Assembly: GCF_026626885.1 (NCBI RefSeq)
Contig: NZ_JAPNOA010000028.1
Coordinates: 124,001 to 188,000, forward strand
Reading direction: 5' to 3'
DNA from: Parathalassolituus penaei
Lineage (GTDB): Bacteria > Pseudomonadota > Gammaproteobacteria > Pseudomonadales > Oceanobacteraceae
Length of the DNA stretch: 64,000 nucleotides
The position numbers were made by a program, and so were the translations under genes. Below the pieces are notes generated by a model. It had not been told where the DNA came from, did no database searches, and saw only the letters and a list, made by a program, of their open reading frames with translations. Shown piece after piece: positions 27,716 to 35,888 of this stretch (position 1 is the stretch's first letter; every line of letters starts with the position of its first letter).

Positions 27716-28435
27716 ATGTTCGATCGATTTTTTAAAGGTGCAGGGTATTTTTTTCAGGGGCTGGGGCTTTTGAATCAGAAAGGCATTCGTCGTTACGTCT
27801 GGGTGCCGGTGCTGATGAATATGGCCTTGCTGGTAATCGCCGTGCGCCTGATACAGGGCTGGTTTGCCAACTGGCAGGGATTTGAACAGGGCTGGTTAAG
27901 CTGGGCATCCTGGCTGGTGGTGCCGCTGCTGGTGTTGCTGGTCATAGTGGTATTCGGATATTTCTTCAGTGTGCTTCTGGTGGCCATTGCCAGTCCGTTT
28001 TATGGCTTGCTGGCGGGGGAGATAGAGCAACGTCAGGGCGTTGTTGCGGCGGATGAACCACTGTGGCATCTGGTTGGCCGCACCTTTCAGCGTGAATGGA
28101 AGAAGATCCTCTATTTTATACCGCGTTATCTGCTGTTGCTGGTGTTGTCGTTTATTCCGTTGCTGAACCTGTTGATGCCGTTTCTGTGGTTTGTGTTCGG
28201 TAGCTGGACGCTGGCGTTGCAGTACCGCGACTACAGTCTGGATAACCTCGGTGTATCGTTCCCGGACAGTCGTCAGCAACTGGCCAGGGACCGTTGGGCC
28301 GCCGTTGGTTTTGGCGCAGTGGTATCGGTGCTGATGCTGGTGCCGATTCTGAATTGTTTTGTGCCTCCGGCTGCGGTGATTGGCGGCAGCTTGTGGGCGC
28401 TGGAGCAACGACGCGAAAAAGCCCTGCCGCAATAG
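27716..28435 (+). CDS. cysZ: Sulfate transporter CysZ
   Basis: This 239-residue membrane protein of the EI24/CysZ family has several long hydrophobic segments (VWVPVLMNMALLVIAV, WLVVPLLVLLVIVVFGYFF, LYFIPRYLLLLVLSFIPLLNLLMPFLW). The motifs ASPFYGLLAGEIEQ and LQYRDYSLDN are typical of CysZ, a sulfate carrier feeding cysteine synthesis. A possible earlier ribosome site AGGAGG lies at about 27692 and AGGA nearer the ATG. Confidence 0.9.
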   Translation: MFDRFFKGAGYFFQGLGLLNQKGIRRYVWVPVLMNMALLVIAVRLIQGWFANWQGFEQGWLSWASWLVVPLLVLLVIVVFGYFFSVLLVAIASPFYGLLAGEIEQRQGVVAADEPLWHLVGRTFQREWKKILYFIPRYLLLLVLSFIPLLNLLMPFLWFVFGSWTLALQYRDYSLDNLGVSFPDSRQQLARDRWAAVGFGAVVSVLMLVPILNCFVPPAAVIGGSLWALEQRREKALPQ

Positions 28436-28537
28436 CGGCCGCCAGTGCGTGCTGGCGGGCATGATGGTCGGGACTGGACTAGGCTGATAGCTCAGGCCCG
28501 GTTCCGGACCATCCTGACCATTGAGGCGAGGGTTTAC

Positions 28538-29437
28538 ATGGCAGAGCTGACTTTCCTGCTGGTTGATGATGCAGCGTTTATCCGCGATCTGGTGAAAAAG
28601 GCCGTGCGCAGCGTGTATCCGGGCTGTGAGTTGCTGGAGGCTGTTAATGGCCGCAAGGCGGTCAGCCAGATGAACAGCCATCAGGTCGACGTGGTGTTAT
28701 GTGACTGGGAAATGCCGGAGATGTCAGGTCTGGAAGTGCTGCAGTGGATGCGCTCTGACGTTCGTTATAGCAAGACTCCTTTTATGATGATCACCAGTCG
28801 GGGTGATCGTGATCACGTAGTCGCTGCGGTAGAGGCTGGTGTCAGCGACTATATCGGCAAGCCTTTTACCCGCGATGCGCTTGTGACCAAACTCACCAAG
28901 CTGGTCTATCGACATCTGAAAATCAAACCACCAACCGGTGCCGAGGCAGGCCCGGCTGCGATTGCCGGTGATCGCAGTGGTGCATCGGTACTGATGGGAG
29001 CGGCGGGTGCCGCTCAGGCACGCCCGGCTCCACGGGTACAGTCGGTTGATATGGCCGCGGCGGCCCCACCATTACTGAAGAAAACGGCTCCCGCCAGGGC
29101 TCCGGCTGCGTCGGGAGGACGCACCATGGCACAGGCGACCGTACGTTTCGCGTCGGGCCTGGAAACCGCTCTGGTGATCAAGGATATGAACCTGCAGGAG
29201 CTGATCGGCATTTTCCGTCGCGAAGATCTGGTGCCACAGTTGCTGGAACAGGTGGTCGTAGACGTGCTGGACCCTGCGAAAGACTCGGTGGCGCGGGTAA
29301 ACGGCTTTGTACGCATGATGCAGGCACAGGAGCCACATCCGGATGCCGAGACTATCCAGATCCGCATCCGTTATGTGGATGATGATCCGGACAAGCTCGA
29401 AACCCTGTCGCGTTTTATTGCGCGGATGGGGCGTTAA
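28538..29437 (+). CDS. Response regulator with unusual C-terminal PilZ-like domain
   Basis: This 299-residue protein has a CheY-like receiver (residues 1-125) with FLLVDDAAFIRDLVKKA, the phospho-Asp in VVLCDWEMPEMSG, and MITSRGD plus IGKPF. A low-complexity Ala/Pro-rich linker (residues 130-200) follows. A C-terminal beta-rich domain of about 100 residues (ATVRFASGLETALVIKDMNLQ to RIRYVDDDPDKLETLSRFIARMGR) has no DNA-binding HTH. The domain recalls PilZ-like folds but lacks a clear RxxxR motif. The equivalent Pseudomonas gene also lies between phoR and phoU. The start at 28538 has a GAGGG site; a start at 28445 is less likely. It overlaps the phoR end by 23 bases, convergently. Confidence 0.82.
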   Translation: MAELTFLLVDDAAFIRDLVKKAVRSVYPGCELLEAVNGRKAVSQMNSHQVDVVLCDWEMPEMSGLEVLQWMRSDVRYSKTPFMMITSRGDRDHVVAAVEAGVSDYIGKPFTRDALVTKLTKLVYRHLKIKPPTGAEAGPAAIAGDRSGASVLMGAAGAAQARPAPRVQSVDMAAAAPPLLKKTAPARAPAASGGRTMAQATVRFASGLETALVIKDMNLQELIGIFRREDLVPQLLEQVVVDVLDPAKDSVARVNGFVRMMQAQEPHPDAETIQIRIRYVDDDPDKLETLSRFIARMGR

Positions 29438-30716
29438 GCAGGCAACGGGCCGGGAAATCGCACAGGAATGTACTGCCTTTGCCGGTCGCGCTGGTGATGC
29501 GTAACTCGGCCTGGTGATGGCCCAGTACGTGTTTGACGATGGCCAGTCCGAGACCGGTGCCGCCGGTTTCGGCGTTACGGCTTGGGTCGACCCGATAAAA
29601 ACGTTCGGTCAGACGCGGAATATGGTGTGGCGCAATGCCAATACCGTTGTCTTCAACACTGAAGCAGCCGTGATCCTGGCTCATGTACCAGCGAATCACC
29701 ACTTTTCCACCTTCCGGTGTGTACTTGACGGCGTTAAACACCAGATTCGAGAACGCACTGCGTAATTCGTTATAGAAACCGCTGATGTCCTTGTCGCTGT
29801 CAATCTGCAGCTCTATCTTGTGGCGACCGCCGCTGAGTGCGACGGCATCGTTATGAATGGCGGTCAGCAGTTCGGATATCTGTACCCGCTTCGGTTTGTC
29901 GTTATGGGTGTTTTCGAGGCGCGACAGAATCAGCAGGTCCTTGATGATATTGCCCATCCGGTGGCTCTGTTCATACATTTGCTGCAGCATGCGTTTCCAG
30001 CGTGGTGGCAGTGCATCAGCGCCCATTTGCATGGTTTCGATATATCCCGACAACACGGTCAGCGGCGTGCGCAGTTCATGGCTGACGTTGGCGACGAAGT
30101 CCTTGCGCATCTGTTCAAGGTGTTTCAGACGGGTCACGTCATGCACCATGATCAACCGATCCTTGCGGCCGAACAGGGTGATATTGAACTGCAGGAACAT
30201 GTGCGGATTCGCCGGGGAGGTAATCACCAGCGGTTCCTGATACTGGGCCTTGTCGAAGTAATTCTTGAATTCCGGATTACGGATCAGGTTGGTGATGGGC
30301 TGGCCAATATCCACCGGTGTGCGCAGGCCAAGATAGCCCTGTGCCGCTTCGTTCCAGAATTCGAGAGCACCGTTGGAGTCGACCATCAGTACAGCATCCT
30401 GCAGTGCAGCGGTGGAATCCTGAATGCGGTTGATGATGCTTTGCAGCTGTTGCTGGCTTTTGATGTTTTGCTGGTGACGGCGCTGGGCATCGCTGAACAG
30501 CTTGCCCCAGGCGCCCATGGCGTGTGGCAGACGGTTAACCTGTTCCTGGTCGAACCAGCGTTGCATTCGTGCGAGGTGGAGGATGTGCCAGCCGTTGCCG
30601 GCGACCAGGAGCAGTATCAGTGCTTCAATGGGATGCCCCAGATAATATCCGAGGCCTGTGCCAGCAATGGTAATCAGAACAAAACGGCGCAGTTCACTGC
30701 GCCAGACGGGATACAT
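29415..30716 (-). CDS. phoR: Phosphate regulon sensor histidine kinase PhoR
   Basis: This 433-residue kinase has an N-terminal membrane region (ALILLLVAGNGWHILHL) and a PAS domain (STAALQDAVLMVDSNGALEFWNEAAQGYLG). It has HisKA with FVANVSHELRTPLTVLSGY and HATPase motifs NLVFNAVKYTPEGG, VEDNGIGI and GGTGLGLAIVKH. It phosphorylates PhoB when PstSCAB-PhoU reports low phosphate. It starts 4 bases after phoB ends, in the same operon. Confidence 0.95.
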   Translation of the reverse strand: MYPVWRSELRRFVLITIAGTGLGYYLGHPIEALILLLVAGNGWHILHLARMQRWFDQEQVNRLPHAMGAWGKLFSDAQRRHQQNIKSQQQLQSIINRIQDSTAALQDAVLMVDSNGALEFWNEAAQGYLGLRTPVDIGQPITNLIRNPEFKNYFDKAQYQEPLVITSPANPHMFLQFNITLFGRKDRLIMVHDVTRLKHLEQMRKDFVANVSHELRTPLTVLSGYIETMQMGADALPPRWKRMLQQMYEQSHRMGNIIKDLLILSRLENTHNDKPKRVQISELLTAIHNDAVALSGGRHKIELQIDSDKDISGFYNELRSAFSNLVFNAVKYTPEGGKVVIRWYMSQDHGCFSVEDNGIGIAPHHIPRLTERFYRVDPSRNAETGGTGLGLAIVKHVLGHHQAELRITSATGKGSTFLCDFPARCLLNAPSAQ

Positions 30717-30720
30717 GTGT

Positions 30721-31419
30721 TCAGGACGCCTTGGTAGAGAATCGGTATCCAGTACCGCGGACGGTCTGGATCAGGTGCTCGTGAGATGCACCCAGGGCCT
30801 TGCGCAAGCGACGAATATGCACGTCTACGGTGCGTTCTTCAACATAAACATTGCCGCCCCAGACCTGATCCAGCAGTTGGGTGCGCGAATAGGCACGCTC
30901 CTGGTGGGTCATAAAGAACTGTAGCAGACGATATTCGGTTGGGCCGATTTCCAGCGGTACTTCGTTGGCGGTGACGCGGTGACACACAGGGTCCAGCAGC
31001 AGACCGCTAACTTCGATCGGATCTTCAACACCTTGAGGCGTGGTTCGACGCAGCACGGCTTTCAGACGGGCGACCAGTTCGCGTGGTGAGAATGGTTTGG
31101 TGATGTAGTCATCGGCACCGGCTTCCAGGCCTTGTACCTTGTTATCTTCTTCACCTTTGGCGGTGAGCATCACAATCGGAATTTCGCTGGTGATGTCGTC
31201 GCGTTTGATTCGACGGGCGAATTCAACGCCGCTGGTGCCAGGCAGCATCCAGTCCAGAATCATCAGATCCGGTTTGCGATCGACGATCAGCGAGTGGGCT
31301 TCCTGGGTATTGGCGGCTTCCAGGCATTCGTAGCCAGCCATTTCCAGAGCGACAGCGATCATTTCCCGGATCGGCGCTTCATCGTCCACAATAAGAATGG
31401 TTTTTCCTGCTTTCGTCAT
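30721..31419 (-). CDS. phoB: Phosphate regulon response regulator PhoB
   Basis: This 232-residue OmpR/PhoB-type regulator has a receiver with [11 protein letters not shown], the phospho-Asp in [21 protein letters not shown] and [14 protein letters not shown]. The winged helix carries [41 protein letters not shown] and [12 protein letters not shown]. It binds Pho boxes; one lies in its own promoter and one before pstS, so autoregulation and pst control are expected. Confidence 0.97.
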   Translation of the reverse strand: MTKAGKTILIVDDEAPIREMIAVALEMAGYECLEAANTQEAHSLIVDRKPDLMILDWMLPGTSGVEFARRIKRDDITSEIPIVMLTAKGEEDNKVQGLEAGADDYITKPFSPRELVARLKAVLRRTTPQGVEDPIEVSGLLLDPVCHRVTANEVPLEIGPTEYRLLQFFMTHQERAYSRTQLLDQVWGGNVYVEERTVDVHIRRLRKALGASHEHLIQTVRGTGYRFSTKAS

Positions 31420-31477
31420 GGTTGCCCGTCACTCAATGGTCATAAACTGGTTTGCCCGGGTATTACACTGACGTAGT

Positions 31478-31495
31478 GTTACAGAAATGTGACAT
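31478..31495 (-). promoter_or_regulatory. Pho box in the phoB promoter
   Basis: On the minus strand two heptamers, ATGTCAC and CTGTAAC, are separated by ATTT, close to the consensus CTGTCAT-N4-CTGTCAT. A TAATAC -10 candidate follows about 12 bases downstream, the spacing expected when PhoB replaces a -35 box. Confidence 0.8.
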
Positions 31496-31533
31496 GCCTG
31501 TCCCCCCGTGGGAGACAGACAGGTCTTATTGGC

Positions 31534-32418
31534 TCATTGAATACCAGTACTGGCCACAATGCCCAGCAGAATGATGAATCCATACCAGTGGCTGAGACGG
31601 AATGCGCGGAAACAGTGCATGCGATCACGGCTGCGGATCGACCAGACTTGCCAGCCCATATAAGCACTACCTACCAGCCATGCCAGATAAAACGGCCAGG
31701 CCAGCTTGGCAAGGCTCGCCACCAACAGCAGACTGATAGCCGTTAATACGTACAGCAGGCCAATCATCAACAGATCCAGCTCGGCAAACAGCACGGCAGT
31801 GGATTTGATACCAATCTTGAGGTCGTCATCGCGATCCACCATGGCGTACATGGTGTCGTAGCCGACCGTCCAGGTCAGGTTGGCGATGTACAGCAGCCAG
31901 CAGATGGCCGACAGGGTTTCTGACTCCGCTGCAAACGCCATTGGAATTGCCCATGAAAACGCGGCGCCCAGAAATACCTGCGGCAAATGGGTGTGGCGTT
32001 TCATAAAAGGATAAATAGCGGCGAGAATCACGGCGCCAAACGACAGCAGGATGGTCATCAGGTTGGTGAACAGCACCAGTACCAGGCCAGTCAGGCATAA
32101 CACCACAAAACCGGTGAGTGCTTCTTTCTCACTCAGACGACCCTGGGTCAGCGGACGCTGGCAAGTACGTTCAACATGGCGGTCAACGTGGCGGTCGGCG
32201 TAGTCATTAATGACGCAGCCTGCAGAGCGCATCACAAACACACCCAGTACAAAAATTACCAGATTGGCGAACGACGGCGTACCGTCCGCCGCAACCCACA
32301 GCGCCCACAACGTAGGCCATAACAGCAGGTAAGAACCGATCGGTTTGTCGAGGCGGGTCAGAAGAACCCAGTCATGCCACTTGGGCCAGAGGCGGTCGAG
32401 AGTCCGGGACAGGGACAT
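31534..32418 (-). CDS. ubiA: 4-hydroxybenzoate octaprenyltransferase UbiA
   Basis: This 294-residue membrane prenyltransferase has the two Asp-rich motifs that bind prenyl diphosphate (CVINDYADRHVDRHVERT and YDTMYAMVDRDDDLKIGIKS) and about eight hydrophobic segments. It attaches the polyprenyl tail to 4-hydroxybenzoate in ubiquinone synthesis. The ATG at 32418 follows GGAG at good spacing; the ATG at 32424 overlaps the ubiC stop, so translation is probably coupled. Confidence 0.95.
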   Translation of the reverse strand: MSLSRTLDRLWPKWHDWVLLTRLDKPIGSYLLLWPTLWALWVAADGTPSFANLVIFVLGVFVMRSAGCVINDYADRHVDRHVERTCQRPLTQGRLSEKEALTGFVVLCLTGLVLVLFTNLMTILLSFGAVILAAIYPFMKRHTHLPQVFLGAAFSWAIPMAFAAESETLSAICWLLYIANLTWTVGYDTMYAMVDRDDDLKIGIKSTAVLFAELDLLMIGLLYVLTAISLLLVASLAKLAWPFYLAWLVGSAYMGWQVWSIRSRDRMHCFRAFRLSHWYGFIILLGIVASTGIQ

Positions 32419-32420
32419 GG

Positions 32421-33002
32421 TCATCTCCGGGAATTGCTGTGAATCCGGTGCAGTGGGCGCTGGCTGCGAGAAAAGCCGCTCCACTCACTATTAAAAGCTT
32501 CAGTAACCTGCAGTGGCTGGCCCTGAATGGTAAAAATAGAACGTCGTGCCCATTGCTGGCGATGCTGGCCATCGGCTGCCCAGCGATACAGACGCAGGGT
32601 AGGACGTTTCATACTGGGCTGACTGAACAGGAAGGTTCCCAATGAACGGTTGCCCAATCGGGTCAGACCACAACGACGCGCCAGCCAGCTGTTGAGCGGC
32701 ACCACGGTGCGAGCCAGGACAACCTCCTGATCATCAATCAGCAAGGCGACTTCACGGAACCAGACGCTACGGCCATACGTCAGACCCAGATCCCGACATT
32801 CCATGGCGCTGGCAAACCCGTAACCCTGTTGCCGAAGTTGTACGCTAAAACGTCCAATGGATTGCAGGCGGCGCGTTAATGACCCTTTGTCTTGCAGCCA
32901 GTTTTTCCACAGGCGCGGCACGACCGGGCGGCTACACTGATAACGGTTGCTCCAGCACGGTGCCGACGGGCACAGACGGGAGCGCAGGGAAGTGGCAGGC
33001 AT
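32421..33002 (-). CDS. ubiC: Chorismate lyase UbiC
   Basis: This protein of about 193 residues matches chorismate pyruvate-lyase: WLQDKGSLTRRLQ, VWFREVALLIDDQEVVLARTVVP, LGNRSLGTFLF, the Arg/Glu-rich core and ARRSIFTIQGQPLQVTEAF with the catalytic-region Glu. It makes 4-hydroxybenzoate for UbiA, the next gene. The start is uncertain: none of the candidate starts (33065, 33041, 33002) has a good ribosome site, and 33002 gives a usual length. Confidence 0.88.
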   Translation of the reverse strand: MPATSLRSRLCPSAPCWSNRYQCSRPVVPRLWKNWLQDKGSLTRRLQSIGRFSVQLRQQGYGFASAMECRDLGLTYGRSVWFREVALLIDDQEVVLARTVVPLNSWLARRCGLTRLGNRSLGTFLFSQPSMKRPTLRLYRWAADGQHRQQWARRSIFTIQGQPLQVTEAFNSEWSGFSRSQRPLHRIHSNSRR

Positions 33003-33154
33003 GTTTACAGGGTCTTTCGGGAAAAACAGGCGCCGGAGCATGAGGTAAATCGGGAAATCAGGCAAGCAGATGTGTCATCAGGCCTTGCATGGATTGATTT
33101 TGTTGGTGCTGATAAGTAGCTTTAGCGCCTCGCGATCATCGCAGGAGAAAACGG

Positions 33155-33319
33155 ATGAAACGTTGGCAATGTGTGGTGTGTGGCTGGATCTACGATGAAG
33201 CCGAAGGGGCTCCAGAAGAAGGTATTCCGCCGGGTACCCGCTGGGAAGATGTTCCAGCCGACTTCATCTGCCCGGATTGCGGTGTGGGCAAGGACGATTT
33301 CGAGATGATCGAAGTCTGA
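33155..33319 (+). CDS. rubA: Rubredoxin
   Basis: This 54-residue protein has the two iron-binding pairs CVVCG and CPDCG and the family core [32 protein letters not shown] read in short pieces. It is a small iron electron carrier. AGGAG stands 7 bases before the ATG. It is divergent from ubiC, as in Pseudomonas, where rubredoxin serves alkane hydroxylase or oxidative-stress electron transfer; no alkB is seen here. Confidence 0.96.
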   Translation: MKRWQCVVCGWIYDEAEGAPEEGIPPGTRWEDVPADFICPDCGVGKDDFEMIEV

Positions 33320-33456
33320 CCACTCTTCGAGCCGTTTGCCCCGGGGCCAATAACGGCCTTATGGGCGGCGGCTTTCTGTACCTGTGACTTCGATGGTCAC
33401 AACGACCGACCAGGCTGGGCATCAAGCCCGATTTCAACATTAGAGGATGCATGAGA

Positions 33457-33729
33457 ATGCGTAAACCTGAACTGGCAGCAGCGATTGCTGAAAAAACTGA
33501 TCTGAGCAAAGACAAGGCAGCCGAGATCATCACCATCATCACTGATCGTATTGCCCAGGCTCTGAGCGAAGGCGACAGCGTAAGCCTGATCGGTTTTGGT
33601 ACTTTTGAAGTACGCGAGCGTGCTGAACGTCAGGGCAAGAACCCACAGACTGGTGAAGCCATTACCATCGCTGCTGCCAAGGTTCCTGCATTCAAGCCTG
33701 GTAAAGGCCTGAAGGATGCGGTGCAGTAA
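33457..33729 (+). CDS. HU family DNA-binding protein
   Basis: This 90-residue nucleoid protein reads MRKPELAAAIAEKTDLSKDKA, then IGFGTFEVRERAERQGKNPQTGE with the DNA-embracing arm, and PAFKPGKGLKDAVQ. It is an HU/IHF-type protein, most like HU. An ATG two codons upstream (33451) is too close to the AGAGGA site, so 33457 is preferred. Confidence 0.93.
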   Translation: MRKPELAAAIAEKTDLSKDKAAEIITIITDRIAQALSEGDSVSLIGFGTFEVRERAERQGKNPQTGEAITIAAAKVPAFKPGKGLKDAVQ

Positions 33730-34293
33730 GTGAAGGACGCTGCCTGGCTGACCCGTGAATGGGTATCCCGGCTGGTGGTGGGTGAGGGGCTTTGTCCCTT
33801 TGCTCACCCGGTTATGCAACAGCTGCGTATCGAGGTCTGTGAACTTGAAGACCTCAATCGGGTAACTGCCCGGTTTATGGAGTTGTTGGGTGAAGTAGCC
33901 GATGCTGATCCTGCCCAGCTGCCAACCGCCCTGTTTGTGGCCCCCAACGTGACCCCGGATTTCGATGAATACTGGAACTGGGCCATGATCTGTGACGAAC
34001 TGCTGTTCCAGATGGGCTACGAAGGACAATTGCAAGTCGCGACGTTCCACCCGAACTATCGCTTTGAAGGTGAAGCGCCGGATGACGCCAGCAACCTGAC
34101 CAACCGCTCACCATTTCCGATGCTGCACATCATCCGCGAAGCGGATATTGAAAAAGCCCTGGAGTCGGTCGAGTTTCCGGAACGTATTCCGGAGCGCAAC
34201 CAGCGTCATATGCGACGCTTGGGCACGGACGGCCTGCTGGCCCTGATGCCTGAGCTGGCGGATACCGCCATTTTTCGCAAGACCCTGCCCTGA
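33730..34293 (+). CDS. DUF1415 family protein
   Basis: This 187-residue protein begins with GTG immediately after the HU stop codon. Family features are GLCPFAHPV near the N-terminus, TALFVAPNVTPDFDEYWNWA and LQVATFHPNYRFEGEAPDDASNLTNRSPFPMLHIIREADIE in order. Function unknown; the conserved Cys and His residues could bind a metal, which is only an inference. Confidence 0.9.
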   Translation: MKDAAWLTREWVSRLVVGEGLCPFAHPVMQQLRIEVCELEDLNRVTARFMELLGEVADADPAQLPTALFVAPNVTPDFDEYWNWAMICDELLFQMGYEGQLQVATFHPNYRFEGEAPDDASNLTNRSPFPMLHIIREADIEKALESVEFPERIPERNQRHMRRLGTDGLLALMPELADTAIFRKTLP

Positions 34294-34405
34294 GCGAGCC
34301 TTCAGTAGTTTTAGCCTGATACGCTGTGCGGCCGTCTGACGGTCGTACGGAGTATTCCTCAATACGACGCCAAATTTTCGGTGCGGCTGCTGATTGGCCG
34401 GTATT

Positions 34406-35800
34406 TCAGTTGCCTAACGCCTGAATCAGCTCACTGAGCTCGTTCATATGATCGATCAGCTCATCGCAGCTTTCGGCAACCTGCTCCTCGGTCAGCGCCA
34501 GTGCTTCCAGAACATCCGCAGACGGGGTTTCCAGTGGGCCGTCACCATAACCGCGCTGACGCAAGGTTCGTGAGGCTACATAGAGAATATGAGCATATTG
34601 GCAATGCTGTTCATGATAGGCCGGATTGTGCTGCTGGCGAATGGCCGTAACCACTTCTGCGGGCATTTGCCACTGCTGTAACAGACAGGCTGCAATCTGT
34701 TCACGAGTCAGGCCCAGTAAATGACGCTCAATATAAAAACGGTTGATGTGCGGGTTGGCCTCGATGTGACGGTTGATCAGGGAAAACTGTGGTGGGAACA
34801 CCTGACCCAGTACCAGAAAACCGAAGTTGTGGAGCAAACCACACAAATAGGCGATGCCGGTATCCGGACGTTTTTTCATCTTGCTGCGACGCGCCAGATC
34901 CTGGCTCAATGCCGCTATCAGAACCGCCTGATGCCAGAACGCGATATAACCGGCCGGGCCTTCGCGTGGCACACTCAGTAGTCGTCCCAACGACAACCCC
35001 AGCGCCAGATTCATCACCAGATCAAACCCGAGCACGCGGCTGACTGCGTCTTCTACGGAGCGGATTTCACTGCGTGAACGGTAATAAGGGGAGCGCGCCC
35101 AGCTGATGATCTGGGCGGTCATGGACGGGTCCAATTCCACGGCGTGTGCCAGCATCACCGCATCGGCATCGGGATCGAGGCGCAGGTCGATAATCCGGCG
35201 CGCGGTGTCCGGCAGTGGTGGTAGATCCAGAGTGTCTTGCAGGCGTTGCTGAATGCGCAGCGGCGTGAACTGTTTGACCGCCATATGGATATCGCCGAGA
35301 TCCGCTGTCGTGGTCTGATGCAGGACATCCTGCTGCAGCGGCGAACTGAAATGGCCAACCAGTGAGTGTTTGGTCAAGGCCCGAAATTGGTCCGAGGGCA
35401 GGCGCAGCCAGGTACGATTACGACCCGACTGGATATACAGCTCATCCTGATCCAGCAACGAACGATCGACCAGGCTTTCAATACGGGTCAGCTGTGGCAG
35501 CGCCGGAAAGTCATCCAGCCCCAATGCCTGTTTCATGCGCATCAGCTCTTCCGGCGCCAGTGCCGTGAACTGACGACCAAACTGGTGGGCGAGCTGATTG
35601 AGATCCAGCAGGCGATTTCCCGGTACCACGACCTGAATCTTGCCGATGCTGTCCTTGAGAAACACGACGCGTGCGGTATTGGCAGCGCTGACGGGGGATC
35701 CGGTTGTGTTCATGATTCGCGTGGGTCCTGTTGCCTCAGTCATTGAGTACACCACATTCCATTTGGCCAGCACCTGCTGTACGGAGACCGGTAGTGCCAT
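34406..35800 (-). CDS. HDOD domain protein with N-terminal YbaK-like domain
   Basis: This 464-residue cytosolic protein has an N-terminal part (residues 1-150) resembling the YbaK/ProX tRNA-editing fold (ARVVFLKDSIGKIQVVVPGNRLLDLNQLAHQFG). It is followed by an HDOD module (LPPLPDTARRIIDLRLDPDADAVMLAHAVELDPSMTAQIISWARSPYY, LLHNFGFLVLGQVFPPQFS). HDOD proteins act in signalling without the HD phosphohydrolase residues. A ribosome site AGGGAG precedes the ATG. The role is unknown. The same fusion lies near recG and oxyR in Pseudomonas. Confidence 0.85.
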   Translation of the reverse strand: MALPVSVQQVLAKWNVVYSMTEATGPTRIMNTTGSPVSAANTARVVFLKDSIGKIQVVVPGNRLLDLNQLAHQFGRQFTALAPEELMRMKQALGLDDFPALPQLTRIESLVDRSLLDQDELYIQSGRNRTWLRLPSDQFRALTKHSLVGHFSSPLQQDVLHQTTTADLGDIHMAVKQFTPLRIQQRLQDTLDLPPLPDTARRIIDLRLDPDADAVMLAHAVELDPSMTAQIISWARSPYYRSRSEIRSVEDAVSRVLGFDLVMNLALGLSLGRLLSVPREGPAGYIAFWHQAVLIAALSQDLARRSKMKKRPDTGIAYLCGLLHNFGFLVLGQVFPPQFSLINRHIEANPHINRFYIERHLLGLTREQIAACLLQQWQMPAEVVTAIRQQHNPAYHEQHCQYAHILYVASRTLRQRGYGDGPLETPSADVLEALALTEEQVAESCDELIDHMNELSELIQALGN

Positions 35801-35888
35801 GGTCGCTCCCTGGAGAAATCGTTAGGTCTTTTCACTATAGACCAGTGCAACAGGTTTGCCGGGAGTCTGCACTCTGAGTGGAGCGGGG

